Part shown: positions 17,337 through 24,814 of the stretch, piece by piece
How the letters are laid out: the number at the start of each line of letters is the position of its first letter
Position numbering within the stretch: position 1 is the stretch's first letter
Origin: Geothrix edaphica
GTDB lineage: Bacteria > Acidobacteriota > Holophagae > Holophagales > Holophagaceae
Length of the DNA: 64,000 nucleotides
Assembly (NCBI RefSeq): GCF_030268045.1
Contig: NZ_BSDC01000002.1
Span: 372,001 to 436,000 of the forward strand
Direction: 5' to 3'
Program-made: the position numbers and the translations under genes
Notes under the pieces: model-generated
Database searches by the model: none
Told to the model about the DNA's origin: nothing
What the model saw: only the letters and a program-made list of their open reading frames with translations

Positions 17337-18392
17337 ATGTCCAAGAAGAACGTCGTCCATGTGGTCGGGACGGGCACCATCGGCGAACCGCTGATCGGCC
17401 TGCTGACGGAGTACAAGAAGGAACTGGGCATCGACGACGTCACGTTCCACAAGAACAGCGTCAGCGAGCGCCCCAAGGTGAAGGCCCTGCTGCGCCGCGG
17501 CGCCAAGCTCGCCGTGGACGCCGACAAGGCGGAGGGCTTCAAGGCCATGGGCGTCGAGCCCACCATGCTGCATGACCAGGCCCTGAACGAGGCCACGGTG
17601 GTCATCGACTGCAGCCCCAAGGGCATGGACATGAAGGAGAAGCTCTACACGAAGTACGAGCAGAACACCCGGGGCTTCATCGCCCAGGGCAGCGAGTTCG
17701 GCTTCGGCACCATGTACGCCCGCGGCATCAACGATGACGTGCTCAAGAACAGCGGCCAATACGTGCAGGTCGTGAGCTGCAACACCCACAACCTCTCCTG
17801 CATCATCGACACCCTGGCCCTGACCGAGGGGGATGACAACCTGGTCGAGGGCAGCTTCGTCTGCATGCGCCGCGCCAACGACATCAGCCAGGTGAAGGAC
17901 TTCTGCCCCGCGCCCCAGGTGGGCACCCACAAGGAAGGCAAGTTCGGCACCCACCACGCCCGCGACGCCTACCACCTGTTCCAGACCCGGGGTCTCGAAC
18001 TGAACCTGTTCAGCAGCGCCATCAAGCTCCCCACCCAGTACATGCACAGCCTCTGGTTCGACCTGCGCCTCAAGCGCCCCACCACGCTGGAGAGCCTCAA
18101 GGCCCGCATCAAGGCCAACGACCGCATCGCCATCACCGAGAAGAAGGACGCCAACACCGTGTTCTCCTTCGGCCGCGACCAGGGCCACTACGGCCGCATC
18201 CTCAACCAGACCGTGATCCCCCTCAGCACCCTCGCCATGCCCAGCGAGAACCGCGTGGTGGGCTTCTGCTTCACCCCGCAAGACGGCAACAGCCTGCTCT
18301 CCAGCGTGGCCGCCGCCCTGCACTTCATCCACCCCGACGATTTCGAGGAGCGCATCCAGGTCCTCAAGCCCTACTTCTTCGATGAAGTGTAG
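17337..18392 (+). CDS. Archaeal-type (type II) glyceraldehyde-3-phosphate dehydrogenase homologue
   Basis: 351 residues. The N-terminus VVHVVGTGTIGEPLIGLL is a Rossmann nucleotide-binding loop (GxGxIG). The segment VVSCNTHNLSCIIDTL (about residues 140-155) corresponds to the catalytic-cysteine region SCNTTGL of type II GAPDH, and IDCSPKG, FIAQGSEFGFG and KLPTQYMHSLW follow the type II layout rather than that of bacterial GapA. The neighbouring His fits this unusual group (THN instead of TTG). It probably oxidises or reduces a phosphorylated aldehyde with NAD(P), but may have diverged in substrate. GGGGAGGATCC precedes the ATG. It is monocistronic, between two terminators. Confidence 0.72.
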   Translation: MSKKNVVHVVGTGTIGEPLIGLLTEYKKELGIDDVTFHKNSVSERPKVKALLRRGAKLAVDADKAEGFKAMGVEPTMLHDQALNEATVVIDCSPKGMDMKEKLYTKYEQNTRGFIAQGSEFGFGTMYARGINDDVLKNSGQYVQVVSCNTHNLSCIIDTLALTEGDDNLVEGSFVCMRRANDISQVKDFCPAPQVGTHKEGKFGTHHARDAYHLFQTRGLELNLFSSAIKLPTQYMHSLWFDLRLKRPTTLESLKARIKANDRIAITEKKDANTVFSFGRDQGHYGRILNQTVIPLSTLAMPSENRVVGFCFTPQDGNSLLSSVAAALHFIHPDDFEERIQVLKPYFFDEV

Positions 18393-18395
18393 GAC

Positions 18396-18418
18396 CTCGA
18401 ATCGCGTGGCGATTCGAG
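18396..18418 (+). repeat. Perfect 10-bp inverted repeat after the GAPDH gene
   Basis: CTCGAATCGC-GTG-GCGATTCGAG, starting three bases after the stop codon. It directly precedes the true terminator hairpin and may be an mRNA 3'-end structure. Confidence 0.7.
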
Positions 18419-18423
18419 TCGTG

Positions 18424-18451
18424 AAACGGGCCCGCGCTGCGGGCCCGTTTT
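18424..18451 (+). terminator. Intrinsic terminator of the GAPDH gene
   Basis: ACGGGCCCGC-GCT-GCGGGCCCGT, a ten-pair stem preceded by AA and followed by TTTT. Confidence 0.85.
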
Positions 18452-18485
18452 GATGGAATGCTTTCCCAAACCCTCCGGGATGACC

Positions 18486-18962
18486 ATGCAGATCACGGCC
18501 CACTACACCCTCACCTCCGACGAGGCCCTGCGGGGCGCGCGGACCTTCAAGCGCAGCTGGTACCAGGTCGCCGTGGGCGCGGGGGTGGGGCTGATGCTGC
18601 TGGGCGCCTACAGCCTCGCCGCGGGGCAGCAGCGGATCCCAGGGCTGTTCCTGATGCTGAACGGCCTGCTCTTCGCGGGGTTGCCGGAGGTGGTCCTCCG
18701 CTTGGCCCGGCGCCGGCGCGGGGCCGATGCCTACACCCCCGTGGAGGTGGTCTTCGACGACGAAGGCCTCACCCTGCGAACCCAAGCCAGCGAGGGCGGC
18801 CTGCCCTGGTCCGGCTTCGCGGGCATCCAACGGCAGAGCGGCTTCTGGATCTTCCGCACGGGCCCCTCCCGGGCCGTGCTCCTGCCCGAGCGCGCCCTGG
18901 ATGCCTCCGCCAGCGCCGAGCTGGAGGCCTTCCTCCGGGCCCGGCAGCTGCTGCGCCCATGA
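18486..18962 (+). CDS. YcxB-like membrane protein
   Basis: 158 residues starting MQITAHYTLTSDEALRG. Two membrane segments (about 27-45 and 52-72) are followed by a soluble C-terminal domain with VEVVFDDEGLTLRT, LPWSGFAGIQRQSGFWIF and AVLLPERAL, the strand pattern of YcxB-like proteins. Function unknown. ATG 18486 has GGGA five bases upstream; ATG 18480 is possible. It overlaps the DNA glycosylase gene by ATGA, so they share a transcript, though I see no functional link. Confidence 0.72.
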   Translation: MQITAHYTLTSDEALRGARTFKRSWYQVAVGAGVGLMLLGAYSLAAGQQRIPGLFLMLNGLLFAGLPEVVLRLARRRRGADAYTPVEVVFDDEGLTLRTQASEGGLPWSGFAGIQRQSGFWIFRTGPSRAVLLPERALDASASAELEAFLRARQLLRP

Positions 18963-19537
18963 ATCTCGAGGCCCCCGCAGATCACGCCGCCCGCGCCTTG
19001 CTGGGCATGTGGCTGGTGCGCGAGGGCGTCGTCCTCCGCATCACGGAGGTGGAAGCCTACGGCGGCTCCGGGGACAGCGCCAGCCATGCGCGCCACGGCC
19101 GCACGGCCCGCAACGCCCCCATGTGGGGACCGCCGGGCCGGGCCTACCTCTACTTCTGCTACGGCATGCACTGGATGCTGAACGTGGTCACCGGGCCGGA
19201 AGGCGAAGCTTCCGCCGTGCTCATCCGGGGCGCCGAGGTCGTGGCAGGACTCGAGACGGTGCTGCAACGGCGGAAGGTCGCGAAGCCCACGCCCCAGCTC
19301 TGCGCGGGCCCCGGCAAGGTGGCCCAGGCCCTGGGCCTGGACCGGACCTTCGACGGCCACGACCTGCTGGTCCCGGGAGGGCTGGAGCTGCGACCCGGGA
19401 CGGCGCCGGCCGGCATCCTCGCCGGCCCCCGCCTGGGCATCGCCTTCGCCACGGCGGAGGACCAGGCCCGCCCCTGGCGCTTCGCCGATGCGGACAGCCG
19501 CGCCGTCCTGCAACCGAAGGCCCTCTCGCCCCTCTGA
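18959..19537 (+). CDS. mpg: 3-methyladenine DNA glycosylase (AAG/Mpg family)
   Basis: A 192-residue base-excision repair enzyme that removes alkylated purines. AAG-family motifs are present in order: ARALLGMWLVREG, RITEVEAYGGSGDSASHARHGRTARNAPMWGPPG (EVEAY contains the catalytic Glu; DxxSHA is conserved), GRAYLYFCYGMHWMLNVVT and CAGPGKVAQALGL. This is near the usual length for bacterial members. The start overlaps the previous gene (ATGA), so it depends on its translation. Confidence 0.95.
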   Translation: MNLEAPADHAARALLGMWLVREGVVLRITEVEAYGGSGDSASHARHGRTARNAPMWGPPGRAYLYFCYGMHWMLNVVTGPEGEASAVLIRGAEVVAGLETVLQRRKVAKPTPQLCAGPGKVAQALGLDRTFDGHDLLVPGGLELRPGTAPAGILAGPRLGIAFATAEDQARPWRFADADSRAVLQPKALSPL

Positions 19538-19567
19538 ATCCGTCTATGCTTCCCCCGGGAGGCCGCC

Positions 19568-19771
19568 ATGCCCTACGTGAACATCCGCATCACCCGCGAA
19601 GGCGCCACTGCCGAGCAGAAGGCCCGGCTCATCCAGGGCGCCACCCAGCTCCTGGTGGACGTGCTGGGCAAGAACCCCCAGACCACCGTGGTGACCATCG
19701 ACGAAGTGGATACGGACAACTGGGGCATCGGCGGAGAGACCATCACCGCGCGACGGAAGCAGGGGAAGTAG
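19568..19771 (+). CDS. 4-oxalocrotonate tautomerase family protein
   Basis: 67 residues beginning MPYVNIRITREGAT; Pro2 becomes the catalytic N-terminal proline after Met removal. ATAEQKARLIQGATQLLVDVLGK and the C-terminal WGIGGETITARR fit the small tautomerase subfamily (hexamer of short subunits). Physiological substrate unknown. GGGAGG lies six bases before the start. TATGCT at 19545-19550 could be a -10 box, but no matching -35 is seen. Confidence 0.9.
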   Translation: MPYVNIRITREGATAEQKARLIQGATQLLVDVLGKNPQTTVVTIDEVDTDNWGIGGETITARRKQGK

Positions 19772-19781
19772 CTCCCGTCCC

Positions 19782-19810
19782 TTGTGAATCCGGGGAGGAG
19801 TCCCCATACT
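19782..19810 (+). promoter_or_regulatory. Likely ssrA promoter
   Basis: TTGTGA (19782-19787) and CATACT (19805-19810) are separated by exactly 17 bases, each matching four of six consensus positions. Transcription would begin about 50 bases before the mature tmRNA 5' end, leaving a leader for RNase P removal. Confidence 0.5.
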
Positions 19811-19866
19811 CAGGATCCGCTTCAACTGAACCTTCGAGGGGGGGAAGAAGAAGCCACTCGACGCAT

Positions 19867-20257
19867 GGGGGTGACCGGTTTCGACAGGTCGTGATCCAGG
19901 TGTTCGGTGCAGGCGGGGGTTGGACGGCTGGCCCCCTCATCAAGCCGCCCAAATCAAACTGCCAACGATAACTTCGAACTGGCTCTCGCTGCCTAGGGCA
20001 ACCTAGGCTCCGAGCGAGTCCTCGGGATCTCTGGGTACCGAGCTCGTTAAACCTCCGAAAGGGTGGCTTCGGCCTGCCGGACGGAGGCACCAGATAGGCC
20101 GCCGCGACGCCCCCTGACAGCGGCCGAGATAAGGGGGCACACGTCCCGAGCGGCTCGTCCGTTCCCCGCCGGGAGGTTTCAAGAGCGGACCAAGCCTGTG
20201 GAAGAGCCGCCATCCGGCATGTCTTGGACGTGGGTTCGACTCCCACCACCTCCACCA
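19867..20257 (+). ncRNA. ssrA: tmRNA (transfer-messenger RNA)
   Basis: Rescues stalled ribosomes by acting first as alanyl-tRNA and then as mRNA. The 5' end GGGGGTGACCGGTTTCGAC is a typical tmRNA start. The acceptor stem GGGGGTG (19867-19873) pairs with CACCTCC (20247-20253), followed by ACCA; the T arm is GTGGG-TTCGACT-CCCAC. The tag frame at 19961-19996 begins with GCC and reads ANDNFELALAA then TAG; the C-terminal ALAA is the expected proteolysis signal. The 391-base length is usual for a one-piece tmRNA. smpB is not in this window. Confidence 0.97.
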
Positions 20258-20290
20258 AAACAAAGGGACCCGCGAGGGTCCCTTTGTTTT
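20257..20290 (+). terminator. Terminator of ssrA
   Basis: AAAACAAAGGGACCC-GCGA-GGGTCCCTTTGTTTT, a perfect 15-pair stem with a four-base loop that begins at the last base of the tmRNA. The flanking A and T runs make it bidirectional. Confidence 0.93.
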
Positions 20291-20321
20291 GGTGGAATTG
20301 CCGCTGCGGGCAGGTAGGCGC

Positions 20322-20354
20322 CCACTTCAACAGCCCGGTGGGCTGTTGAAGTGG
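20322..20354. repeat. 33-bp palindrome
   Basis: CCACTTCAACAGCCC-GGT-GGGCTGTTGAAGTGG: perfect 15-pair arms with a three-base loop. No T run follows, so it is not an obvious terminator. It lies 32 bases after the ssrA terminator and its right arm runs into repeat copy A. Confidence 0.85.
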
Positions 20355-20653
20355 ATCAGCGCCGTGCCCAGCAGCGACACGCCGCGCACCCCATTCGGGG
20401 CCTCATTTGGTGGTGGAGATAAACAAGGCGGGAGTCGAAATCGCAGAAAGGCTGGCAGGTAGGGCCCCAGAGGGCGCCACTTGATGGGCGTCCTCTGGAT
20501 CGCGCCCGTGCCAGCCTTTCGCGTGGCCGGAGCGTCACCCGCAGGATGATGCGGAGGGACTCCCACCGGGGGTGCTGCCGAGCCGTCCAGTCCGGCAGTC
20601 GGGGGTTGTCGGAGCGGATCAGCGCCATGTTCAGCAGCGGCGCGCCAGGCACT
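20351..20653 (+). repeat. Pair of diverged 40-bp direct repeats
   Basis: Copy A at 20351-20390 and copy B at 20614-20653 agree at 31 of 40 positions. The shared core is GGATCAGCGCC-R-TG-YY-CAGCAGCG. Copies are 263 bases apart with the long hairpin between them. Confidence 0.65.
20446..20520. repeat. 75-bp imperfect hairpin (possible structured RNA or mobile-element relic)
   Basis: Outer arms GAAAGGCTGGCA (20446-20457) and TGCCAGCCTTTC (20509-20520) are perfectly complementary. Inside them GGGC (20462-20465) pairs with GCCC (20504-20507), and CCAGAGG (20467-20473) pairs with CCTCTGG (20492-20498) around an 18-base loop. Short internal loops separate the stems. It lacks the GTTRRRY ends of integron attC sites and has no T tail. 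Confidence 0.65.
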
Positions 20654-20952
20654 CTGACGGGACTTCTTTGTGTTTCGGGACGGGGCAACCTTGGCCCTGG
20701 CGTCAGCGCAGGTCGGTAACTTCGCTTTGAGACCATCGACTATCAAATTGATCGGAAGCTCCAAGGGGGGAGAGGGATCGCAATTCCAATCTGTTGAATA
20801 CATGGCCTTTTGACAATGGCCCGATGGTTGCGTGAGCCCAAGGTGAAGGTGGCCCTTTCCCTCGGTCGTCCCTGGGAGCTCGTCACCCTGACCTCAGGCA
20901 CGAGGGACCAGGTCACGGAACCATCCACCCATTCAAGGACAGGTAGGCAGCC

Positions 20953-21219
20953 ATGTCATCGAAGAGAACCAAGGGCCCTGACTCCTTGCACCTGACTCGC
21001 GAGGAGTCGGAATCCATGGGAGTGGCGTTTCCGGAAGAACCGGCTCCCGTATCGGCGGACATGCAAGAGCAGCCCCTTCATGAGCAGGTCGTCGGGTCTC
21101 TGACCGAAGATGATGTGACCGAGGCGCTGACCGGCGAGGTGACTCCAGAATCCCGCGAGGACATGGAGGATCTCTTTGCGGACCTGCAGGAGGAAGAGGC
21201 GGACCGGCAGGTGGACTAG
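20953..21219 (+). CDS. Small acidic hypothetical protein
   Basis: 88 residues, strongly acidic in its second half (TEDDVTEALTGEVTPESREDMEDL, DLQEEEADRQVD) with a basic N-terminus (MSSKRTKGPD). AGGTAGG precedes the ATG with normal spacing, and the frame has normal codon use, which favours a real gene. No domain is recognised; it looks soluble and perhaps partly disordered. It lies 94 bases upstream of the EEP gene on the same strand. Confidence 0.5.
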   Translation: MSSKRTKGPDSLHLTREESESMGVAFPEEPAPVSADMQEQPLHEQVVGSLTEDDVTEALTGEVTPESREDMEDLFADLQEEEADRQVD

Positions 21220-21313
21220 GGCCCCGGAGATGCCTGCTTCCGCCGCAAGCGCCGCCCACCGGGAAACGAGCCACCCACGCGCAGGAAAGGATGTCCTCAG
21301 CATCGTGAAGACC

Positions 21314-22198
21314 ATGGACCAGACCCGCCTCCACATCGTCACCTACAACATCCACAAGGGATTCTCGCAATTCCATCGGCACCTGATGGTGCATGAGCTG
21401 AGGGAGCGACTGCGGGAGCTCGGTCCGGACATCGTGTTTCTCCAGGAGGTCCAGGGTCTGCACAGCAGGAACGCCAAAAAATACGAAGACTGGCCCTACA
21501 AGCCTCAGCACGAGTTCCTGGCGGAAGATGTCTGGCAGTCCACGGCCTATGGCGGCAACGTGGTGTACGGGCATGGGCACCATGGCAATGCGATCCTCAC
21601 CCGCTTTCCGATCGAACATTCGCACAACCAGGACGTCACCCACTTTCGATTCGAGCGGCGGGGCCTGCTGCATTGCACCATCCACCTGCCGGGCCAGACC
21701 CGAGCGCTGCACTGTGTCTGTGTCCATCTCTCGATGTTCGCCCCCTCGCGGCGCCGCCAGCTGGATGCTCTCGCCGGATGCATCGAGGGCATTGCCGACC
21801 CCGACTCGCCCCTCATCATCGCCGGTGACTTCAACGACTGGCGGAACGATGCGGATGAACTGCTGGCCCATCGCCTCGGGATGACCGAGGTCTTCGGCGG
21901 AGCGTTCGGCAGTCTCGATTCGCCGGGCCGGAGCTTCCCCTCCAAGCGCCCCCTGCTGCGCCTGGATCGCATCTACGTGCGCGGCTTCACGGTGGAGCTG
22001 GCCGAAATGCATTCCGGCGCGCCCTGGTCGAAGATCTCAGACCACGCCGCACTCTCGGCGCAGTTGAAGTGGACGGGCGATGAGCCTCCGTCCCCGGAGA
22101 GGGAAGCCTCCGCCGCCAGCCGACCGGCCGGTCCCCCGGCGATTCAGGAGGGGAGCCAGGACCGCGGCCGCTGGTGGACCGGACCTTCCCGGCGTTGA
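21314..22198 (+). CDS. YbhP-like endonuclease/exonuclease/phosphatase family protein
   Basis: 294 residues of the EEP (DNase I-like) fold, metal-dependent phosphodiesterases. Motifs: VTYNIHKGFSQF (Asn ligand), DIVFLQEVQG (Glu ligand), HGHHGNAILTRFPI, CVCVHLS, LIIAGDFNDWR (GDFN catalytic), LDRIYVRG and SDHAALSA (final Asp-His). The whole length resembles E. coli YbhP, encoded beside a cardiolipin synthase; no such synthase is seen here. A Pro/Ala/Ser-rich tail of about 50 residues follows the domain. ATG 21314 is chosen; GTG 21305 is in frame. It converges on the FtsH-like gene with only seven bases between stops. Nucleic acid and phospholipid substrates are both possible. Confidence 0.85.
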   Translation: MDQTRLHIVTYNIHKGFSQFHRHLMVHELRERLRELGPDIVFLQEVQGLHSRNAKKYEDWPYKPQHEFLAEDVWQSTAYGGNVVYGHGHHGNAILTRFPIEHSHNQDVTHFRFERRGLLHCTIHLPGQTRALHCVCVHLSMFAPSRRRQLDALAGCIEGIADPDSPLIIAGDFNDWRNDADELLAHRLGMTEVFGGAFGSLDSPGRSFPSKRPLLRLDRIYVRGFTVELAEMHSGAPWSKISDHAALSAQLKWTGDEPPSPEREASAASRPAGPPAIQEGSQDRGRWWTGPSRR

Positions 22199-22205
22199 CG
22201 CAGCA

Positions 22206-24284
22206 TCAGCCTGATTCGAAGCTGCGGATTTCGTTCAGCGCCTCGCCCAGGCTCATCTCATGCTTCGCCAGCAGCTTGCCAACCAGGTGCTCGGTCAGGG
22301 GCATGAGCCCGGCCAGGACCGCCTTCGTCTCGCCATACAAGCGCTCGCTCTGCGCTTCCATGATGCTGCGCGTTTCCTCGTCCACATCCGGGCCGCCATC
22401 GGACCTGTTCTGACCGAGCGCGCCAAAATTGAGGCGGGTCTTGCGGTACATGCCCATTTCGCCCACGGCATGGTGCAGCAGCTTCGTCACGCGGGTGATG
22501 TCGTTGTGCGCGCCGTTGGTGGTGCCCTCCTCGCCGAAGAACAGCTCCTCGTTGGCCATGCCCCCCAGAAGCACGCGCACCTCGTGTTCGATGTCGCCCT
22601 TAGACTTGAGCAGGTTGACCCCCTGCTTGTGGAAGACGAACCCCAGCGCATTGGTGCGGGGGTTGGCCATGAGCGAAATCTTGATGGTCTTCACCTCGGC
22701 CAGCATCTGCTCCCAGTTGTCGTGGGTCAGCTTCCGCTCGTGGTCGAGGTCCACCAGGAAGTGGCCCCACTCATGCGTGGCGATGATGCGGCGGTCGCGC
22801 TGGCGTTCCTGGGTGGTTTCGACATTGACGTTGCCCACGAGCACACGCTCCGCGGCCTGCATCAGGGTCGCCTCCCCGATCAGGCCGCCCGCCTGCACGG
22901 CGGTGATGCCGGCTTGATTGACGATGGTCTCCAGGTCCGCGGGGCTGCGGCCCTCGGTCACGGCGACGAGGTGGCGAAGATCCAGGTCGGGCAGCACCTT
23001 GTCGGCGCGCTGCCCCAGGTAATGCGTGATGATCGCCAGCCGCTCCTCCTGGTTTGGCATGCGGAAGTCCACCTTCATCTGGAAGCGGCGCAGCATGGCC
23101 TCGTCCATCTGCATGGTTTCGCTGTTGAAGTTGCTGGCCACGATCCAGATGATCTCGGCGCCGTTTTTGCTTCGCACACCATCCAGCACGGACAGGAAGG
23201 TGTTCGAGGTGTCGTCGTCGAACTTGCGGCGGCCTCCGCGCTTCATGAAGAGGTCCTGGGCCTCGTCCAGGAAGACGATGCAGCGCTTGCGCTTCGTCGC
23301 CTGCGCCAGGATGCGGGTGAGCGTATTCGAGCCCCCGGCCACGAGGCCCGTTTCAAGGTTGGCTGCGGAGTGGAACAGGATCGGGAGTCCCAGCTCCTTG
23401 GCCAGGTAGCTGGCCAGCTTGGTCTTGCCGGTCCCCGCCGGGCCGCTGAACATCACATTGAAGGGCTTCACGATGCCGTACTCGGCGTACTCCGCCCGGC
23501 GCTCATATTGATCCTTGATTTGGGCCACCTCGGCCTTGATGTCATCCATGCCGACCAGGTCATCAATGGAGCCATGCACCTGCGATGGCTCGATGAATCT
23601 GAGCCTCTTGAAGTGGCCCTTCAGCTGCATGACCACGAACCCCAGCACGCCCAGCACAAGCACTGCCGACAGCAGGCCGCCGGCGACCGACAGCCACGCG
23701 TATTTCTCGGACTGTGGACGGGCTCCAGAAAAGCGCGCGTCCAGCTGCTCGATCAATCTGAGGTTGCCGGCCCGGAGTTCACTGCGCGGGATGAAGACCA
23801 GCTGGCCGGCCCAGGCCGCGGTGACAGCCTTGCCGGTGAAGATCCGGGCCTCCATGTCGCTGGGGTAGTACGCGTGATACTTGCCCTGCGACTCGACCAG
23901 GACCATGCGCTCGGATACGTCCCAGGTCAGTGGCTTGTAGATCACATTGACCCGCTCGACCGGGTTGGTTTCCAGAAAACTCAGCAGCGAGCCGGGACCC
24001 ATGACCACGGGCAGCTGGTCGTTGAGCGACCACGCCCCACCGCCCGCCTGGCCGTCGACGGCCAGAGCCTCGACCGGCCCGGCGGGCGCGGTCCGCTTCT
24101 GGATCAGGCTGAACGAGTAGACGCCGGCGGCCGGAATCAGGACGACCGCGGCCAGCAGGGTGAACAGGACCGCCGGTGGCTGGATGTCCAGCCAGGCCAT
24201 GAGCCGCCCCGCGGTCTTCTTGACGGCAGACCACAGGTCTGTGGCGCCCTGTCCTGTGCCGCGGGGTTTGGGCGGATGGGACAT
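22206..24284 (-). CDS. Divergent FtsH-like membrane AAA+ metalloprotease
   Basis: 692 residues from MSHPPKPRG. Membrane segments at about 36-61 and 195-219 enclose a periplasmic domain of about 130 residues, longer than in E. coli FtsH. The AAA+ module has Walker A GPAGTGKT (about 280-287) and Walker B IVFLDEAQDLF (DEAQ where FtsH has DEID); the second region of homology is MDEAMLRRF. The peptidase has HEWGH (about 504-508) instead of HEAGH, and the third zinc ligand lies in AHNDITRVT. The aromatic pore motif is not obvious (LVAGG). So ATPase and zinc sites are intact but the protein is a clear paralogue, not housekeeping FtsH. It follows the DUF5670 gene by seven bases, forming a two-gene unit for membrane protein quality control or stress. 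Confidence 0.85.
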   Translation of the reverse strand: MSHPPKPRGTGQGATDLWSAVKKTAGRLMAWLDIQPPAVLFTLLAAVVLIPAAGVYSFSLIQKRTAPAGPVEALAVDGQAGGGAWSLNDQLPVVMGPGSLLSFLETNPVERVNVIYKPLTWDVSERMVLVESQGKYHAYYPSDMEARIFTGKAVTAAWAGQLVFIPRSELRAGNLRLIEQLDARFSGARPQSEKYAWLSVAGGLLSAVLVLGVLGFVVMQLKGHFKRLRFIEPSQVHGSIDDLVGMDDIKAEVAQIKDQYERRAEYAEYGIVKPFNVMFSGPAGTGKTKLASYLAKELGLPILFHSAANLETGLVAGGSNTLTRILAQATKRKRCIVFLDEAQDLFMKRGGRRKFDDDTSNTFLSVLDGVRSKNGAEIIWIVASNFNSETMQMDEAMLRRFQMKVDFRMPNQEERLAIITHYLGQRADKVLPDLDLRHLVAVTEGRSPADLETIVNQAGITAVQAGGLIGEATLMQAAERVLVGNVNVETTQERQRDRRIIATHEWGHFLVDLDHERKLTHDNWEQMLAEVKTIKISLMANPRTNALGFVFHKQGVNLLKSKGDIEHEVRVLLGGMANEELFFGEEGTTNGAHNDITRVTKLLHHAVGEMGMYRKTRLNFGALGQNRSDGGPDVDEETRSIMEAQSERLYGETKAVLAGLMPLTEHLVGKLLAKHEMSLGEALNEIRSFESG

Positions 24285-24291
24285 GGCTGAC

Positions 24292-24441
24292 CTAGAGCAG
24301 CCGTCGCCCCTGGATGACCTGGATGATGATGGCAATGACGGCGAGCACCAGCAGCACGTGAATGAGTCCGCCCATGGTGTAGGCGGTCACGAGCCCCAGG
24401 ACCCAGAGGACGACGAGAACGACGGCGATGGTCCACAACAT
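24292..24441 (-). CDS. Lmo0937/DUF5670-family small membrane protein
   Basis: A 49-residue protein, MLWTIAVVLVVLWVLGLV followed by TAYTMGGLIHVLLVLAVIA and ending IQGRRLL. Two hydrophobic helices and the pattern LWTIAVhLhhLWhLGLhT-YThGGhIHhLLVhAhhhhhhxhhxGRR match the Lmo0937/DUF5670 family, known only from genome surveys as short membrane proteins often near stress genes. AAAGGA lies eight bases before the ATG. It precedes the FtsH-like gene by seven bases, so it is probably co-transcribed and could be its substrate or regulator (inference). Confidence 0.85.
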   Translation of the reverse strand: MLWTIAVVLVVLWVLGLVTAYTMGGLIHVLLVLAVIAIIIQVIQGRRLL

Positions 24442-24814
24442 GATGTATTCCTTTCAGATAGGGCTTCCCCTTCAGGAAACCTCGAAGACAGAGGGTTTCA
24501 ACCTGCCCGGCCAACGCAGCAGGGCGCGCCGGAGCGGCGGCCCAAACCACAGAGCATCTTCCGCGCCATAAATTAATGCGTGTTCTATCTTATATTTACG
24601 AATGCGCCTCTTGGGTGGGCCCGGGTCATCGATCATTCTGAAAGAGCGCCACATCAAGACGGATGGACCCAGGCACCGGTCTGGCGTTTCCCGACGTCAG
24701 GACCGTCCGCAGGAATCGCAGGGAGCCCGGCCGCATCTGAGCAGCCGTGGCCGCCTCCATTCCAGGGGACGCAGGAAGCCAGATGCCCCGCCTTCCGGTC
24801 AGACGGCTATCCAG
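24442..24814. other. Intergenic region upstream of the DUF5670-ftsH-like unit
   Basis: 373 bases between the araC-type stop and the DUF5670 start, both on the minus strand. It contains an unusually AT-rich patch at about 24568-24603 that could hold the promoter of the two-gene unit. A 61-codon minus frame (24657-24472) crosses it but shows no family resemblance. Confidence 0.5.

Larger units (their letters stand above)
20291..20952. other. Gene-free, repeat-rich stretch downstream of ssrA
   Basis: About 660 bases with no credible gene. It holds a 33-bp palindrome, two diverged copies of a 40-bp repeat, a long imperfect hairpin and, on the minus strand at 20440-20411, a sequence resembling the tmRNA 3' end (TTTCGACTCCCGCC ... 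CTCCACCA). The open frames here have no recognisable protein character. tmRNA 3' ends are common integration sites, so this may be the scar of an old insertion; no integrase is present. Confidence 0.6.

Noticed and set aside
20003-20330. Minus-strand frames across the tmRNA
   Set aside because: They cover a structurally complete tmRNA gene and its terminator; such frames are common false proteins.
20446-20520. Possible integron attC site
   Set aside because: The RYYYAAC and GTTRRRY ends are missing and no integrase or cassette array is present.
20327-20803. Minus-strand 158-codon frame in the gap after ssrA
   Set aside because: It spans the palindrome, repeats and hairpin, has no recognisable domain and no good ribosome site.
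24472-24657. Minus-strand 61-codon frame upstream of the DUF5670 gene
   Set aside because: It crosses an AT-rich promoter-like patch and has no family resemblance. It cannot be excluded but is not supported.
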